This document shows, one piece after another, positions 25,097-33,687 of a stretch of DNA of 64,000 nucleotides; position 1 is the stretch's first letter; each line of letters starts with the position of its first letter. This stretch comes from Nocardioides pini (GTDB lineage: Bacteria; Actinomycetota; Actinomycetes; Propionibacteriales; Nocardioidaceae), in the NCBI RefSeq assembly GCF_026712185.1, contig NZ_JAPPUX010000003.1:310001-374000 (forward strand). The letters are read 5' to 3'. The position numbers and the translations under genes were made by a program. The notes beneath the pieces were generated by a model. The model was given only the letters and a program-made list of their open reading frames with translations, was not told the DNA's origin and searched no databases.

Positions 25097-26470
25097 CTAG
25101 TCGGGATACGCCGTGAGCAGCTGCCAGCCCGAGGCGTTCTTGCTCGGGATGAGCACCACTCTCACAGCCGTTGCTTCCACCATTGTGCCGTCACCGAGTG
25201 CGATCGTGCCCGTGCGCTCGTCCAGATCGCTCCGAAGTACGAGCTTGTCGGAGCCTCCGGCCCGGCGCCAGGCTTCGATCTCGGCCTCGAACCGGGTCAA
25301 GACCCTCTCGATGCAGCGTTCCGCATGTGCCTGGTCGACGAAGGAAGAAGCCTGCCGTCGTCCGGTGCTCTCCAAGCGTTGCAGCAGCTCGTCGGCCGAC
25401 TTGCCGACGTGGCGTTCCAGGGTGTGCCCCGGTGGGACCTCATGTTCTCTGAGCCAACCCCGTCGCCGCGGCAGCCACCCACCCGGGTGCCTGATCGTCC
25501 CGGACTCACCCCGCGCCGGGACCCGGAGGAACTTCTCCAGCCTCGTCCGGACGGCGGACAGCTCGTCCGCGGCCCGCTCGAGCCTCGTGGCCGCGGTGGC
25601 CACGCCGGCACGCAGGGTGACCAGGAGTGCGTAGAAACGCGGTGCCACGGACCGTACGCGCGCTGCCGCGGCCGCGCCCGCGGCACCGCCGGCGAGCCCG
25701 CCGGAGATGCCGGCGGCGATCACCGAGATCACGGCGCCCTCCACGATCATCCGCGCGACCTCGCCGAGCAGCGCTCGGGTCCGGTCGTGTGCGGCCTCCA
25801 CGGCGGAGGCGTACTCGTCGCACGCCGTCGCGAGGCTCGACAGCTGCCACGCGGTGTCGCCGACCAGGGTCGTGAGCTCGGCGAGCGCGTCGACCGCGAG
25901 GGGGACCTCGGGGGAGCGCTGCGCCTCGAGGAGGGTGACGGCGACGTCGACGTAGTCCGCGAGCCGTGACGTCGAGGCAGCGGCCTGCCGCCACGCGTCG
26001 GCCGCGACGTGCAGGGCGGCGACGTCCGCCCCCGGCCAGACGAACCCCTCGACCTGGTCGAGGATCCACGCGTCGACCACGCCGAGGGACGGCTCGTCGG
26101 CGCCGATGCTCGACGGCACCGTCGGCGGCACGATCCGCATGAACGCGCCGTCGTCGCCCCCGGCTGCCTCGTCGTACGACCGGCCGGCGGCCGCGGCCTC
26201 GGCGCGCACATGGTTGGCGCCGGTGGCGGCGAGGAGACGCCCGGCACCGGTGAAGGCGTGGGTCAGGTCGGCCAACGCCGCCGCCGCCTCCCGGGCGGTC
26301 GTGTCGTACGCCGACGAGAAGTCGGCGCTCGTCGCGTCGTCGCCGGCCATGCCGGAGGTGCCTGCGAGCCGCGAGCCGAGGGACTGCGTCAGCAGGGCCG
26401 CGACCTGGTTCGCCGTCAGGCAGGCGTCCGCCGCCCGGCTGAAACCGCTGCACTCCACCGTGATCCGCAC
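25097..26470 (-). CDS. Polymorphic toxin with C-terminal RNase A-like (CdiA-CT) domain
   Basis: 457 residues from the GTG at 26470 (GTG 26479 is an alternative). The N-terminal 300 residues are helical and Ala-rich, with the segment LAGTSGMAGDD and a Gly/Ala-rich hydrophobic stretch near 250-275, as in actinobacterial WXG/LXG-type secreted effectors. The last 115 residues match the bacterial RNase A-like toxin domain: GHTLERHVGKS with the catalytic His, SSFVDQAHAERCIERVL, and the C-terminal VRVVLIPSKN and LLTAYPD. It would cut RNA of rival cells. An immunity gene follows at nine bases. Confidence 0.82.
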   Translation of the reverse strand: MRITVECSGFSRAADACLTANQVAALLTQSLGSRLAGTSGMAGDDATSADFSSAYDTTAREAAAALADLTHAFTGAGRLLAATGANHVRAEAAAAGRSYDEAAGGDDGAFMRIVPPTVPSSIGADEPSLGVVDAWILDQVEGFVWPGADVAALHVAADAWRQAAASTSRLADYVDVAVTLLEAQRSPEVPLAVDALAELTTLVGDTAWQLSSLATACDEYASAVEAAHDRTRALLGEVARMIVEGAVISVIAAGISGGLAGGAAGAAAAARVRSVAPRFYALLVTLRAGVATAATRLERAADELSAVRTRLEKFLRVPARGESGTIRHPGGWLPRRRGWLREHEVPPGHTLERHVGKSADELLQRLESTGRRQASSFVDQAHAERCIERVLTRFEAEIEAWRRAGGSDKLVLRSDLDERTGTIALGDGTMVEATAVRVVLIPSKNASGWQLLTAYPD

Positions 26471-26624
26471 GCCGTCCACCCTTGTCGAGCCGCACCGCGC
26501 GGCGACAGGGGGCGCGACGGATCTGTGGATGCACCTCCCGTCCTCCACAGATGTCGAGGCCGGCGTTTCCAGCGGCACCGGACGGGCACGGAACGTCGTA
26601 TACCCGAACCGACGAGGAGGACGC

Positions 26625-27134
26625 ATGGCGCTCGACCCACGCTTCATCGGCTGCATCCGGATCCAACCGGCCCTCAACGACGCCGAGTGCGACTTCCTCC
26701 TCGACGTCCTCGACTCCGACGGCACGCTGCGCGGCACGCCGACGGGTCGCGGCGACACGGACGTGCCGTTCGCCCGTCTCGCGTGGGAGCCGTGCCCCGA
26801 CGGCTGCTGCCTGCAGTGGAACCCCCACCTCGAGGACCCGAGGTGGATGGTCGAGTCGCTCCGGTTCGTCGTCGACCACCTGCTGCGTCCGGGCGCGAAG
26901 GGACAGGGCCACCCGAGGCTGGCCGGCTTCACCTTCGACCACGAGGCCTCCGGCGTCGTGGTGGGCCGCGGGCACGGCGACCGCACGACCCGGATGGTCA
27001 CCGTCGAGGGCAACGGGGTCTCCGGGTCGGTGGTGCGGACCGCGGGCGAGGACGAGACGGCGAGGCCGCAGCCAGCGCGGTCCCACGGCGGCCGGTTCGC
27101 GAACGTCATCGAGCTCCGCCCGCGCCGCGCCTGA
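26625..27134 (+). CDS. Hypothetical protein
   Basis: 169 residues; GAGGAGG lies just upstream of the ATG at 26625. The centre has FARLAWEPCPDGCCLQWNPHLE, with three clustered Cys that might bind metal, and RWMVESLRFVVDHLL. The C-terminal 60 residues are basic and low in structure. I know no family. It runs opposite to the toxin and WXG genes and separates them. The upstream gap 26471-26624 contains a GTATAC hexamer but no clear promoter pair. Confidence 0.68.
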   Translation: MALDPRFIGCIRIQPALNDAECDFLLDVLDSDGTLRGTPTGRGDTDVPFARLAWEPCPDGCCLQWNPHLEDPRWMVESLRFVVDHLLRPGAKGQGHPRLAGFTFDHEASGVVVGRGHGDRTTRMVTVEGNGVSGSVVRTAGEDETARPQPARSHGGRFANVIELRPRRA

Positions 27135-27167
27135 GCCCGTGCGCCGGAGCCGTGGAACCATGGCCGC

Positions 27168-27926
27168 ATGCTGGCCGAGCTCGTCGTACGCCAGGCCGGG
27201 TTCGCGCCGGTCAAGGGCATGCGGCACCTCGCACTCGACGCGGTCGAGCTCGACGCGCAGGGTGCTCGGGGTGACCGGTCCCACTGCCTGGTCGACGTCG
27301 ACGCGGCTCGCGTCCTCAGGACGGTGCAGCACCCGGCGCTGGTCGGTGTCGTCGCGCGGGTGGACGGGGACGTCGTGTCCCTCACGCTGCCGACCGGGGA
27401 GGCCGTCTCGGCGCCGGCCGTGCGGAACGGCCGGACGATCACCTGCGACTACTGGGGGCGGCCCGTCGCCCTCGAGCTCACCGACGGCCCGCACGCCGCG
27501 CTCCTCTCCGACTGGCTGGGTCGGCCCGTGCGGCTCGCCGCCGCGCCACGCGGCGGGGTGGTGTTCGCCGACCCGGTCACCGTCGTCGGCACGGCGTCGC
27601 TGCGTGAGCTGGCGCGACGTACGGGCCACGAGGCACTCACCCGGCAGGCGGCGCGCCTGCGGTCGACGCTGGTCGTCGAGACCGACATGCCCTTCGTCGA
27701 GGACACCTGGGCGGGCCGCGACGTGGTGGTGGGGGAGGCCACCGTCCGCATCGGCGGTCCGATCCCACGCTGTGCCGTCGTCGACCACCACCCGGAGACG
27801 GGCACGAAGGACGTCCGGTTGCTGAAGGCGCTGGTGCGGGAGCGACCCACCAACCGGGCGGGTGAGCCGATGCTCGGGGTCTACGCCACGTGCACGCGGC
27901 CCGGTCGGGTCGCCGTCAGCCGCTGA
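27168..27926 (+). CDS. MOSC-domain protein
   Basis: 252 residues. The N-terminal beta-barrel (VVRQAGFAPVKGMRHLALDAVELDAQGARGDRSHCLVD in outline) is followed by the MOSC core with RSTLVVETDMPFVEDTWAGRDVVVGEATV and GPIPRCAVVDHHPETG. The conserved Cys in PRCAV is present, as in molybdenum-cofactor sulfurase C-termini and mARC/YiiM relatives that bind the cofactor. Partner oxidoreductase not visible. Its 3' end overlaps the first WXG gene by 11 bp. Confidence 0.87.
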   Translation: MLAELVVRQAGFAPVKGMRHLALDAVELDAQGARGDRSHCLVDVDAARVLRTVQHPALVGVVARVDGDVVSLTLPTGEAVSAPAVRNGRTITCDYWGRPVALELTDGPHAALLSDWLGRPVRLAAAPRGGVVFADPVTVVGTASLRELARRTGHEALTRQAARLRSTLVVETDMPFVEDTWAGRDVVVGEATVRIGGPIPRCAVVDHHPETGTKDVRLLKALVRERPTNRAGEPMLGVYATCTRPGRVAVSR

Positions 27927-28215
27927 CCTGTCGCCAGAGCGCCAGGTTGGCGTCGACGGCCGACGAGTAGTGGTCGTCGGCCGCGGCGACGATCCGCCGC
28001 AGCGCCGCGAGCGAGGTGACCATCTCCGCGCACCCGTCGCGCCACGAGTCGTACGACGACGCCTGCGCGTCGCCCGCCCGACCGAGCCAGTCGTCCTGCA
28101 GCCGGTCCTGTGCGTGGTCGATGTCCACCGCGAGGCCGAGGAGGTCGCGCTGGCAGGCCGCGAGCTGCGCCACGGCGAGCCGGAGCTCGGCGAGGTCGAC
28201 GTCGTAGGCCGTCAC
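27916..28215 (-). CDS. WXG100-like (Esx) protein
   Basis: 99 residues, two long helices around a DDWLGRAGDAQAS turn that supplies the W-x-G motif. GTG at 28215 overlaps the stop of the preceding gene as GTGA. Third gene of a small operon of Esx-like proteins, which are usually secreted as helical-hairpin dimers by type VII systems. Ends inside the MOSC gene of the opposite strand. Confidence 0.75.
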   Translation of the reverse strand: MTAYDVDLAELRLAVAQLAACQRDLLGLAVDIDHAQDRLQDDWLGRAGDAQASSYDSWRDGCAEMVTSLAALRRIVAAADDHYSSAVDANLALWRQVSG

Positions 28216-28541
28216 GGCAGCCTCCCGCCCAGGCGACCGCTGAGGTGGTCGCCGGCGACGGCACGCCGGTCGTCGGCCCTCACGACGTCGGACGCCGCGG
28301 CGGGAAGCGTGTCGACGGCCGCGCCCAGGTCGCCGATAACCCTGGCCGACGCGCTGCTCCACACCTCCCACTGCTCCTGGAAGGCGGATGCCGCGTCGCC
28401 GCGCCACGCGGCGAGCAGGCCGTCCACCGCGGACGTCGCCGCCCGGCGGCGCGCCTCGAGGTCGGAGAGCCGGTCGGCGAGCGAGGCCGTGGCCGCCGCG
28501 TGGGCGACCGGGTCGAGCTGCAGGGTTCCCGAGATGATCAT
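28212..28541 (-). CDS. WXG100-like (Esx) protein, paralogue of the next gene
   Basis: 109 residues. Starts MIISGTLQLDPVAHAA; helix 1 is LADRLSDLEARRRAATSAVDGLL, the turn AWRGDAASAF carries W-x-G, and helix 2 is WEVWSSASARVIGDL. The N-terminus and turn match the gene at 28604 residue by residue in many places, so the two arose by tandem duplication. Translation of the downstream 99-aa gene is coupled to it. Confidence 0.78.
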   Translation of the reverse strand: MIISGTLQLDPVAHAAATASLADRLSDLEARRRAATSAVDGLLAAWRGDAASAFQEQWEVWSSASARVIGDLGAAVDTLPAAASDVVRADDRRAVAGDHLSGRLGGRLP

Positions 28542-28603
28542 GGTCCGATCGTCGTCGCCGGCGGGCACCCGGCGGCACCCCGCGGGACCGATCTGTGGAG
28601 AAC

Positions 28604-28924
28604 TCAGTGCTCCACCTCGCGCCGGTCGACCTGGCGCGGCACCGTCGGCCGGTGCCCCTGGTCCGCGAGCTCCTCCCGCGCGAGCTCCAGCTCGCCCACG
28701 AGGGCCGTCAGCGCGTCGATGGCGTCGCGGGCGGCGTCGTCCCACTCCTGCCAGCCCGAGCGCTGGTGGCGGGCGGTGCCGCCCCGCCAGGCCACGACGA
28801 GGGCGTCGATGCTCGCCTCGGCGGCCCGCCGGCGGGCGTCGACCTCGGCGATGCGGGCGGCCGCGAACGAGGAGACCACCGCGCGGCCCGTGCGGTCGTG
28901 CTGGAGGTGGCCGGAGATGATCAT
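28604..28924 (-). CDS. WXG100-like (Esx) protein, first of three
   Basis: 106 residues. Starts MIISGHLQHDRTGRAV, then IAEVDARRRAAEASIDALVVAWRGGTA with the W-x-G turn, and WQEWDDAARDAIDALTALVGEL as second helix (in outline). The tail is charged. Leads the minus-strand trio at 28924-27916. No secretion ATPase (EccC) or membrane core lies in the window, so any type VII machinery is encoded elsewhere. Confidence 0.78.
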   Translation of the reverse strand: MIISGHLQHDRTGRAVVSSFAAARIAEVDARRRAAEASIDALVVAWRGGTARHQRSGWQEWDDAARDAIDALTALVGELELAREELADQGHRPTVPRQVDRREVEH

Positions 28925-29080
28925 GGAGGGCCCGTACCCCGTCCTCGGGCGGCTCCACACCTGCTTGACGAGATCTGGAGACAATCGAGAGCGCTCCTTT
29001 CCCCGCGGAGCGCCCGAGGCCGACGGTGGGCGAGGTCCTAGGGTGGAGCGACCCCACTCGCCCATCTCGGAGGCTCCCCC

Positions 29081-30457
29081 GTGGACACCATGACCCCCGT
29101 CTACGCCTCGGCGACGCTGCTGATCATCGCCGCGCTCGCCGTCGCCGTCCTGCTCGTCCTGATCATCGTGCTGCGCATGCACGCCTTCGTGGCGCTGGTC
29201 CTCGTCAGCTTCGGCACCGCGGTCGCGGCCGGTGTCCCCGTCGCGGACGTCCCGACGGTGGCGATAGCCGCCTTCGGCAGCACGCTCGGCACGGTGGCGC
29301 TGCTCGTCGGGCTGGGTGTGATGATCGGCCGCCTGCTCGAGGTGACGGGCGGAGCCCAGGTGCTCGCGGACACCCTCGTGAGCCGGTTCGGCGAGAAGCG
29401 GGCGCCCCTGGCGCTGGGCATCGCCGCGCTCCTGTTCGGGCTGCCGATCTTCTTCGACGCCGGGCTCGTGGTCTTCCTCCCGATCATCTTCTCGGTCGCC
29501 AAGCGCTTCGGCGGCTCCGTCCTGATGTACGCCCTCCCGGCCGCGGGCGCGTTCGCCGCGATGCACGCCATCGTCCCGCCGCACCCCGGGCCGGTCACCG
29601 CGGCCACCGAGATCGACGGCAGCATCGGGCTCACGCTGCTCGTCGGTGTCGTCGTGGCCGTCGTCGCCTGGTTCGCCGGGGTCTATGCCGTCACCCTCTC
29701 GTGGCTCGGCAAGATCTACGTCCCCATCGACGACTCGGTGCTCACTGGCGGCCGCGAGGCCGACACGGAGAACCCCCCGGCGTTCGCGCACGTGCTCGGC
29801 ATCCTGCTCCTCCCGCTCGTGCTCATCGGGGCCAACACGATCCTCACGACCCTGCGGGCCAACGGGACCATCGCCGAGGAGGGTGCCTGGGCCGACGTCC
29901 TGGTCTTCGTGGGCCAGACGCCGGTGGCCCTGCTCATCGCCCTGCTCGTCGCCACCTACACCCTGGCCGTCCGTCGCTACTCGCGAGGCGAGGTCGAGTC
30001 GCTCCTCAACGACTCGCTCGGCCCCATCTGCGCGATCATCCTCATCACCGGCGCCGGCGGCATGTTCGGCGGCGTGCTCCGCTACAGCGGCATCGGCGAC
30101 GCGCTGTCGGACTCGCTCGCGGACCTCGGCCTGCCGCTCATCGTGAGCGCCTTCGTGATCGCCACCATCCTGCGGGTGGCCCAGGGGTCCGCGACCGTCG
30201 CGCTGACGACCACCGCGGGACTGATCTCCGCGGGCGTCGCCGCGGCCGACCCGACCGACCTCCAACGCGTCGCCCTCGTGCTCGCGATCGCGGCCGGTGC
30301 GACCGTGCTGTCGCACGTCAACGACTCGGGCTTCTGGCTGGTCGGCCGGTTCTTCGGGATGGACGTGAAGACGACGCTGCGGACCTGGACGGTCATGGAG
30401 ACCACGCTCGGCGTGAGCATCTTCGTGCTCTCCCTCGGACTGTGGGCCGTGGGATGA
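29081..30457 (+). CDS. GntP-family gluconate:H+ symporter
   Basis: 458 residues, about 12 to 14 transmembrane segments. Family marks include FGLPIFFDAGLVVFLPI in outline, MHAIVPPHPGPVTAA, GSATVALTTTAGLI and LSHVNDSGFWLVGRFF near the C-terminus. It imports gluconate or a related sugar acid. GTG 29081 is chosen since GGAGG (29069-29073) lies seven bases upstream. The 156-bp gap before it holds a TAGGGT -10-like hexamer near 29038. It overlaps the kinase gene as ATGA. Confidence 0.92.
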   Translation: MDTMTPVYASATLLIIAALAVAVLLVLIIVLRMHAFVALVLVSFGTAVAAGVPVADVPTVAIAAFGSTLGTVALLVGLGVMIGRLLEVTGGAQVLADTLVSRFGEKRAPLALGIAALLFGLPIFFDAGLVVFLPIIFSVAKRFGGSVLMYALPAAGAFAAMHAIVPPHPGPVTAATEIDGSIGLTLLVGVVVAVVAWFAGVYAVTLSWLGKIYVPIDDSVLTGGREADTENPPAFAHVLGILLLPLVLIGANTILTTLRANGTIAEEGAWADVLVFVGQTPVALLIALLVATYTLAVRRYSRGEVESLLNDSLGPICAIILITGAGGMFGGVLRYSGIGDALSDSLADLGLPLIVSAFVIATILRVAQGSATVALTTTAGLISAGVAAADPTDLQRVALVLAIAAGATVLSHVNDSGFWLVGRFFGMDVKTTLRTWTVMETTLGVSIFVLSLGLWAVG

Positions 30458-30969
30458 CGCCTCCCGGCTCGCCCCTCCACCTCGTCTTCATGGGCGTCTC
30501 CGGCTCGGGGAAGTCGACCGTCGCGCGGGCGGTGCAGGAACGGCTGGGCTGGGAGCTCGCCGAGGGCGACGACTTCCACCCGCCCGAGAACGTCGCCAAG
30601 ATGAGCCAGGGCATCCCGCTCACCGATGCCGACCGCTGGGGGTGGCTGGAGTCGCTCGCGGAGTGGACCGCCGAGCGCGATGCCCGCGGCGAGCCCACGC
30701 TGATGGCCTGCAGCGCCCTGCGCAAGACCTACCGCGACGTGCTGAGGCGAGGGGGAGTAGGCACGTTCTTCGTGCACTGCACCGGAGACAAGCACATGCT
30801 GCTGGCGCGGATGAACGCCCGCGACCACTTCATGCCGCCGAGCCTGCTGGAGTCCCAGCTCGACACCCTCGAGCCGCTCCAGCCCGACGAGCACGGGATG
30901 GACGTCGATCCGGCGCTGCCGGTCGACCGCCTGGCCGCGATGGTGCTCGCCCGGCTCGACCTGCCCTGA
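30454..30969 (+). CDS. gntK: Gluconokinase
   Basis: 171 residues, the usual size. Walker A is GVSGSGKST near residue 14; EGDDFHPPENVAKMSQGIPLTDADR (in outline) is the gluconate-binding block, and CSALRKTYRD the family signature. MNARDHFMPPSLLESQL completes the lid region. It makes 6-phosphogluconate from gluconate and ATP for the pentose phosphate or Entner-Doudoroff route. ATGA overlap with the permease gene shows a two-gene operon. No GntR regulator is adjacent. Confidence 0.95.
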   Translation: MTPPGSPLHLVFMGVSGSGKSTVARAVQERLGWELAEGDDFHPPENVAKMSQGIPLTDADRWGWLESLAEWTAERDARGEPTLMACSALRKTYRDVLRRGGVGTFFVHCTGDKHMLLARMNARDHFMPPSLLESQLDTLEPLQPDEHGMDVDPALPVDRLAAMVLARLDLP

Positions 30970-30991
30970 CCGCGCTGCCGCGTCGGCCGCC

Positions 30992-32560
30992 TCAGGACAC
31001 GCGCCGCGCCCGCAGCACCGCGTCGGCGATGTCGACGTCCTCGCCCGTCTCGGGGTGGGCCTGCGTCCTGGGCCGCGACTCGCACACCTCGACCTCCCAC
31101 GCGTCGTCGAGTGCCGGCAGCAGCTGGTCGGCGGTGTGCATGAACGAGTGGTGCCCGTGCCGGAGCCCGGTGTGAACGTCGCTCGGCGCGTGGCCCACCA
31201 CGAGCAGCGTGCCGCCGGGTGCGACCGCGGCCGCGAGGCGTCGTACGACATCGACCATGCCGCCGTCGGGGAGGTGCACGAAGTGCGAGGTGACGAGGTC
31301 CCACGTCTCGCCGTCCGGCTCGAAGGTGCGTACGTCGATGCGCCGCGTCTCGACGCGGTCGCCGAGGCCGGCCTCCGCGGCGTGCTCCGCGACCCGCGCC
31401 AGCGCTGCGTCGGCGAAGTCGCACGCCGTCACCTGCCAACCGTTCCGCGCCAGCCACAGGGCGTCGCCGCCCTCGCCCGCCCCGACGTCGAGCGCGCGGC
31501 CCGGCGCCAGCCCGGCGGCCTCGGCCTCGAGCTGGACGTTGACGCGCCCGCTCCACACGCGGTCGCCGGAGTAGCGCTCCTCCCACGCCGGCTGCTCGAA
31601 GAAGTCGTCGCGCAGGGACTGCACGGCCTTCCTGGCGTCGGCGTCGGCGAGAGCGGCGTTGATCCAGGCGCCGACCCGGTTGCCGTGGGCAGCGGAGGCC
31701 ATGAGCGTCATCGCGATGTCGGTCGCGTTGCCGGCGGCGAAGACGCCCGGCACCACGGTCGCGCCGGTGGGCTCGACCGCGATGACGGAGCCGAGGACGG
31801 CGCCCGCCATCTCGAACGGCGTCGGCTCGATCCCGAGCGGACCGAGGAAGTCGGCTCGCACGTGGGGCTTCGTCGCGACGACGATCGCGTCCCGCTCGAG
31901 GACCGTGCCGTCGGCCAGTCGCAGCCCGACCAGTGCGTCGCCGTCGGTCACGACCTCCTGCGGCGTTCCGTGGGCGAACCGCACCCCGATGGCGCCCAGC
32001 TTCTCGGCCTCCTCGTCGGGCAGGTCGACGCCGTCGTGCACGACCACGACCACGTCGTCGGAGAGCTGCCGGAAGAGCATGGCCTGGTGCCCGGCCATCG
32101 GGGTGGTCGCGAGCACGGCGATCGCCTGGTCGCGCACCTCCCAGCCGTGGCAGTAGGGACAGTGCAGGACGTCGCCGCCCCACCGCTCGGCCAGGCCCGG
32201 CACGTCGGGGAGCTCGTCGACGACGCCACCGGTGACCAGCACCCGGCGCGCGCCGTACCTCCGCCCGCCCTCCGTGGTGACCAGGAAGTGGTCGGCCTCG
32301 CCGGACAGGCCGACCACCCGGTCGGTGACCACGTCGACGCCGTACTGCCTCACCTCGGCGCGGCCGGTGGCGAGCAGCTCCAGCGGGGAGACGCCCTCGC
32401 GCCCCAGGTAGTTGTGGGCGTGGGCGGCGGGGGCGTTGCGGGGCTCGCGCGCGTCGATGACGAGCACCGAGCGCTTCGACCTGCCCAACGCCATCGCGCC
32501 GCTCAGGCCGGCCGCGCCACCACCGATGACCACCACGTCGTACGTCTTGTTCTCACTCAT
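30992..32560 (-). CDS. Fusion of thioredoxin-reductase-like oxidoreductase and SAM methyltransferase
   Basis: 522 residues. Residues 1-310 form an FAD/NAD(P) oxidoreductase of the thioredoxin-reductase fold: GGGAAGLSGA near 13, redox-active C134-P-Y-C137 followed by HGWE, and AAGNATDIA near 276. Residues 330-522 are a class I methyltransferase with LDVGAGEGGDALWLA near 357, ACDFADAAL and VTSHFVHLP. The fusion suggests reduction or disulfide handling of a small molecule that is then methylated; substrate unknown. The start at 32560 leaves 68 bp to a divergent XRE regulator. Confidence 0.88.
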   Translation of the reverse strand: MSENKTYDVVVIGGGAAGLSGAMALGRSKRSVLVIDAREPRNAPAAHAHNYLGREGVSPLELLATGRAEVRQYGVDVVTDRVVGLSGEADHFLVTTEGGRRYGARRVLVTGGVVDELPDVPGLAERWGGDVLHCPYCHGWEVRDQAIAVLATTPMAGHQAMLFRQLSDDVVVVVHDGVDLPDEEAEKLGAIGVRFAHGTPQEVVTDGDALVGLRLADGTVLERDAIVVATKPHVRADFLGPLGIEPTPFEMAGAVLGSVIAVEPTGATVVPGVFAAGNATDIAMTLMASAAHGNRVGAWINAALADADARKAVQSLRDDFFEQPAWEERYSGDRVWSGRVNVQLEAEAAGLAPGRALDVGAGEGGDALWLARNGWQVTACDFADAALARVAEHAAEAGLGDRVETRRIDVRTFEPDGETWDLVTSHFVHLPDGGMVDVVRRLAAAVAPGGTLLVVGHAPSDVHTGLRHGHHSFMHTADQLLPALDDAWEVEVCESRPRTQAHPETGEDVDIADAVLRARRVS

Positions 32561-32590
32561 GACACCGAGCATGCAGACACCACGGCGATA

Positions 32591-32621
32591 TTGACAAACA
32601 TTCTTGCTGGAGTGGCAAACT
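32591..32621. promoter_or_regulatory. Divergent promoter region with repeated CAAAC sites
   Basis: TTGACA at 32591-32596 is a consensus -35 for the XRE gene. CAAACT (32616-32621), seven bases before the ATG at 32629, may be a weak -10, though the 19-base spacing is long. Two near-copies, TGACAAAC (32592-32599) and TGGCAAAC (32613-32620), lie 21 bases apart, two helical turns, and could be the regulator's operator. Confidence 0.45.
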
Positions 32622-32628
32622 GGGTCGG

Positions 32629-33189
32629 ATGGACGACGAAGGAGTGCTGCGCGCCGTGGGCCCGCGGCTGCGGCAGCTGCGGCTCGAGCGGGAGGCGACC
32701 CTCACCGACCTCGCCGAGGAGACCGGCATCTCGGTGAGCACCCTGTCGCGGCTGGAGTCGGGGCAGCGCAAGCCGACCCTCGAGCTCCTGCTGCCGCTCG
32801 CCCGTGCCCACCGCGTCGCCCTCGACGAGCTCGTCGACGCGCCCGAGACCGGCGACCCGCGCATCCGGTCCAAGCCGGTCGTGCGCCACGGACGCACCTT
32901 CATCTCCCTCACCCGTCGTCCGGGAGGGCTGCAGTCCTTCAAGATGGTCATGCCGGTCGAGAAGGACCCGCGCCCGACGCTGCAGACCCACGAGGGCTAC
33001 GAGTGGCTCTACGTCCTCAGCGGCAAGGTCCGGCTTGTGCTCGGCAGCCGCGACCTCGTCCTCGAGCCGGGGGAGGTCGCCGAGTTCGACACCCGCACGC
33101 CCCACTGGATCGGCAACCCCGGCCCGACGCCCGCGGAGGTGCTGGCGATCTTCGGCCCGCAGGGCGAGCGGATGCACGTCCGATCCTGA
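32629..33189 (+). CDS. XRE-family regulator with C-terminal cupin
   Basis: 186 residues. The helix-turn-helix is LTDLAEETGISVSTLSRLESGQRKPTLELL at about residues 24-53. The C-terminal 100 residues are a cupin sensor (QTHEGYEWLYVLSGKVRLVLG in outline, then EFDTRTPHWIGNPG). Such regulators sense small ligands. It is divergent from the reductase-methyltransferase fusion with 68 bp between starts, so it very probably controls that gene, and itself. Confidence 0.9.
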   Translation: MDDEGVLRAVGPRLRQLRLEREATLTDLAEETGISVSTLSRLESGQRKPTLELLLPLARAHRVALDELVDAPETGDPRIRSKPVVRHGRTFISLTRRPGGLQSFKMVMPVEKDPRPTLQTHEGYEWLYVLSGKVRLVLGSRDLVLEPGEVAEFDTRTPHWIGNPGPTPAEVLAIFGPQGERMHVRS

Positions 33190-33231
33190 GGGGTGGGCCG
33201 CGGCGTGGCGCGCGATGGCACGCTCGGACGC

Positions 33232-33444
33232 ATGGCGATCCGCACCGGCACGACCGTGAAGTGGAAGTGGGGCTCCTCCTGGGCCGAGGGCACCGTGAAG
33301 GAGGTCCACCACGAGGAGGTCTCCCGCACGACCAAGGGCGAGAAGGTGACGCGCAAGGGCAGCGACGACGACCCGGCGTACGTCATCGAGCAGGAGGACG
33401 GCACCACCGTCCTCAAGCTCCAGAGCGAGGTCGAGCGGGCCTGA
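33232..33444 (+). CDS. DUF2945 (HVA1-type Tudor) small protein
   Basis: 70 residues. The family pattern is clear: GTTVKWKWGSSWAEGTVKEVH, then TRKGSDDDPAYVIEQEDG and TVLKLQSEVE. It folds as a Tudor-like barrel of unknown role. The ATG at 33232 gives the exact family length; the upstream in-frame start at 33193 adds residues unlike the family. Single gene after the XRE regulator, with 42 bp between them. Confidence 0.82.
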   Translation: MAIRTGTTVKWKWGSSWAEGTVKEVHHEEVSRTTKGEKVTRKGSDDDPAYVIEQEDGTTVLKLQSEVERA

Positions 33445-33623
33445 CCCACCTGCGCGCGGCCGGCCTTCTCGTCCGACGCCCCGTTGCCGGCGCGCGGCGC
33501 TGACACGACGGCCTGGACCCGGGAGCAGACCGGCTCGCGACCCTGCGACCGTTCCTTACACCGCCTCGACCCCAGTTCTGTGAAAACGCCACGGAATGTC
33601 GCCGAACTCCTTAAGTTGAGCCT

Positions 33624-33642
33624 GCGCCGCTCCGAGCGGCGC
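33624..33642. promoter_or_regulatory. 19-bp palindrome in the leader of the conservon
   Basis: GCGCCGCTC and GAGCGGCGC flank one central base, 46 bases before the kinase start. It may be an operator or a leader hairpin. The rest of 33445-33687 is locally AT-richer (33590-33620), where a promoter is likely, but no clean -35/-10 pair is visible to me. Confidence 0.4.
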
Positions 33643-33687
33643 GTTCTCGGCTTTCGACGTAGTCGCTCACCCAAACGCGAGGCACAC

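Noticed and set aside
24782..28924. Complete type VII secretion locus
   Set aside because: No EccB, EccC, EccD, EccE or mycosin gene is present; only substrates and an immunity gene are.
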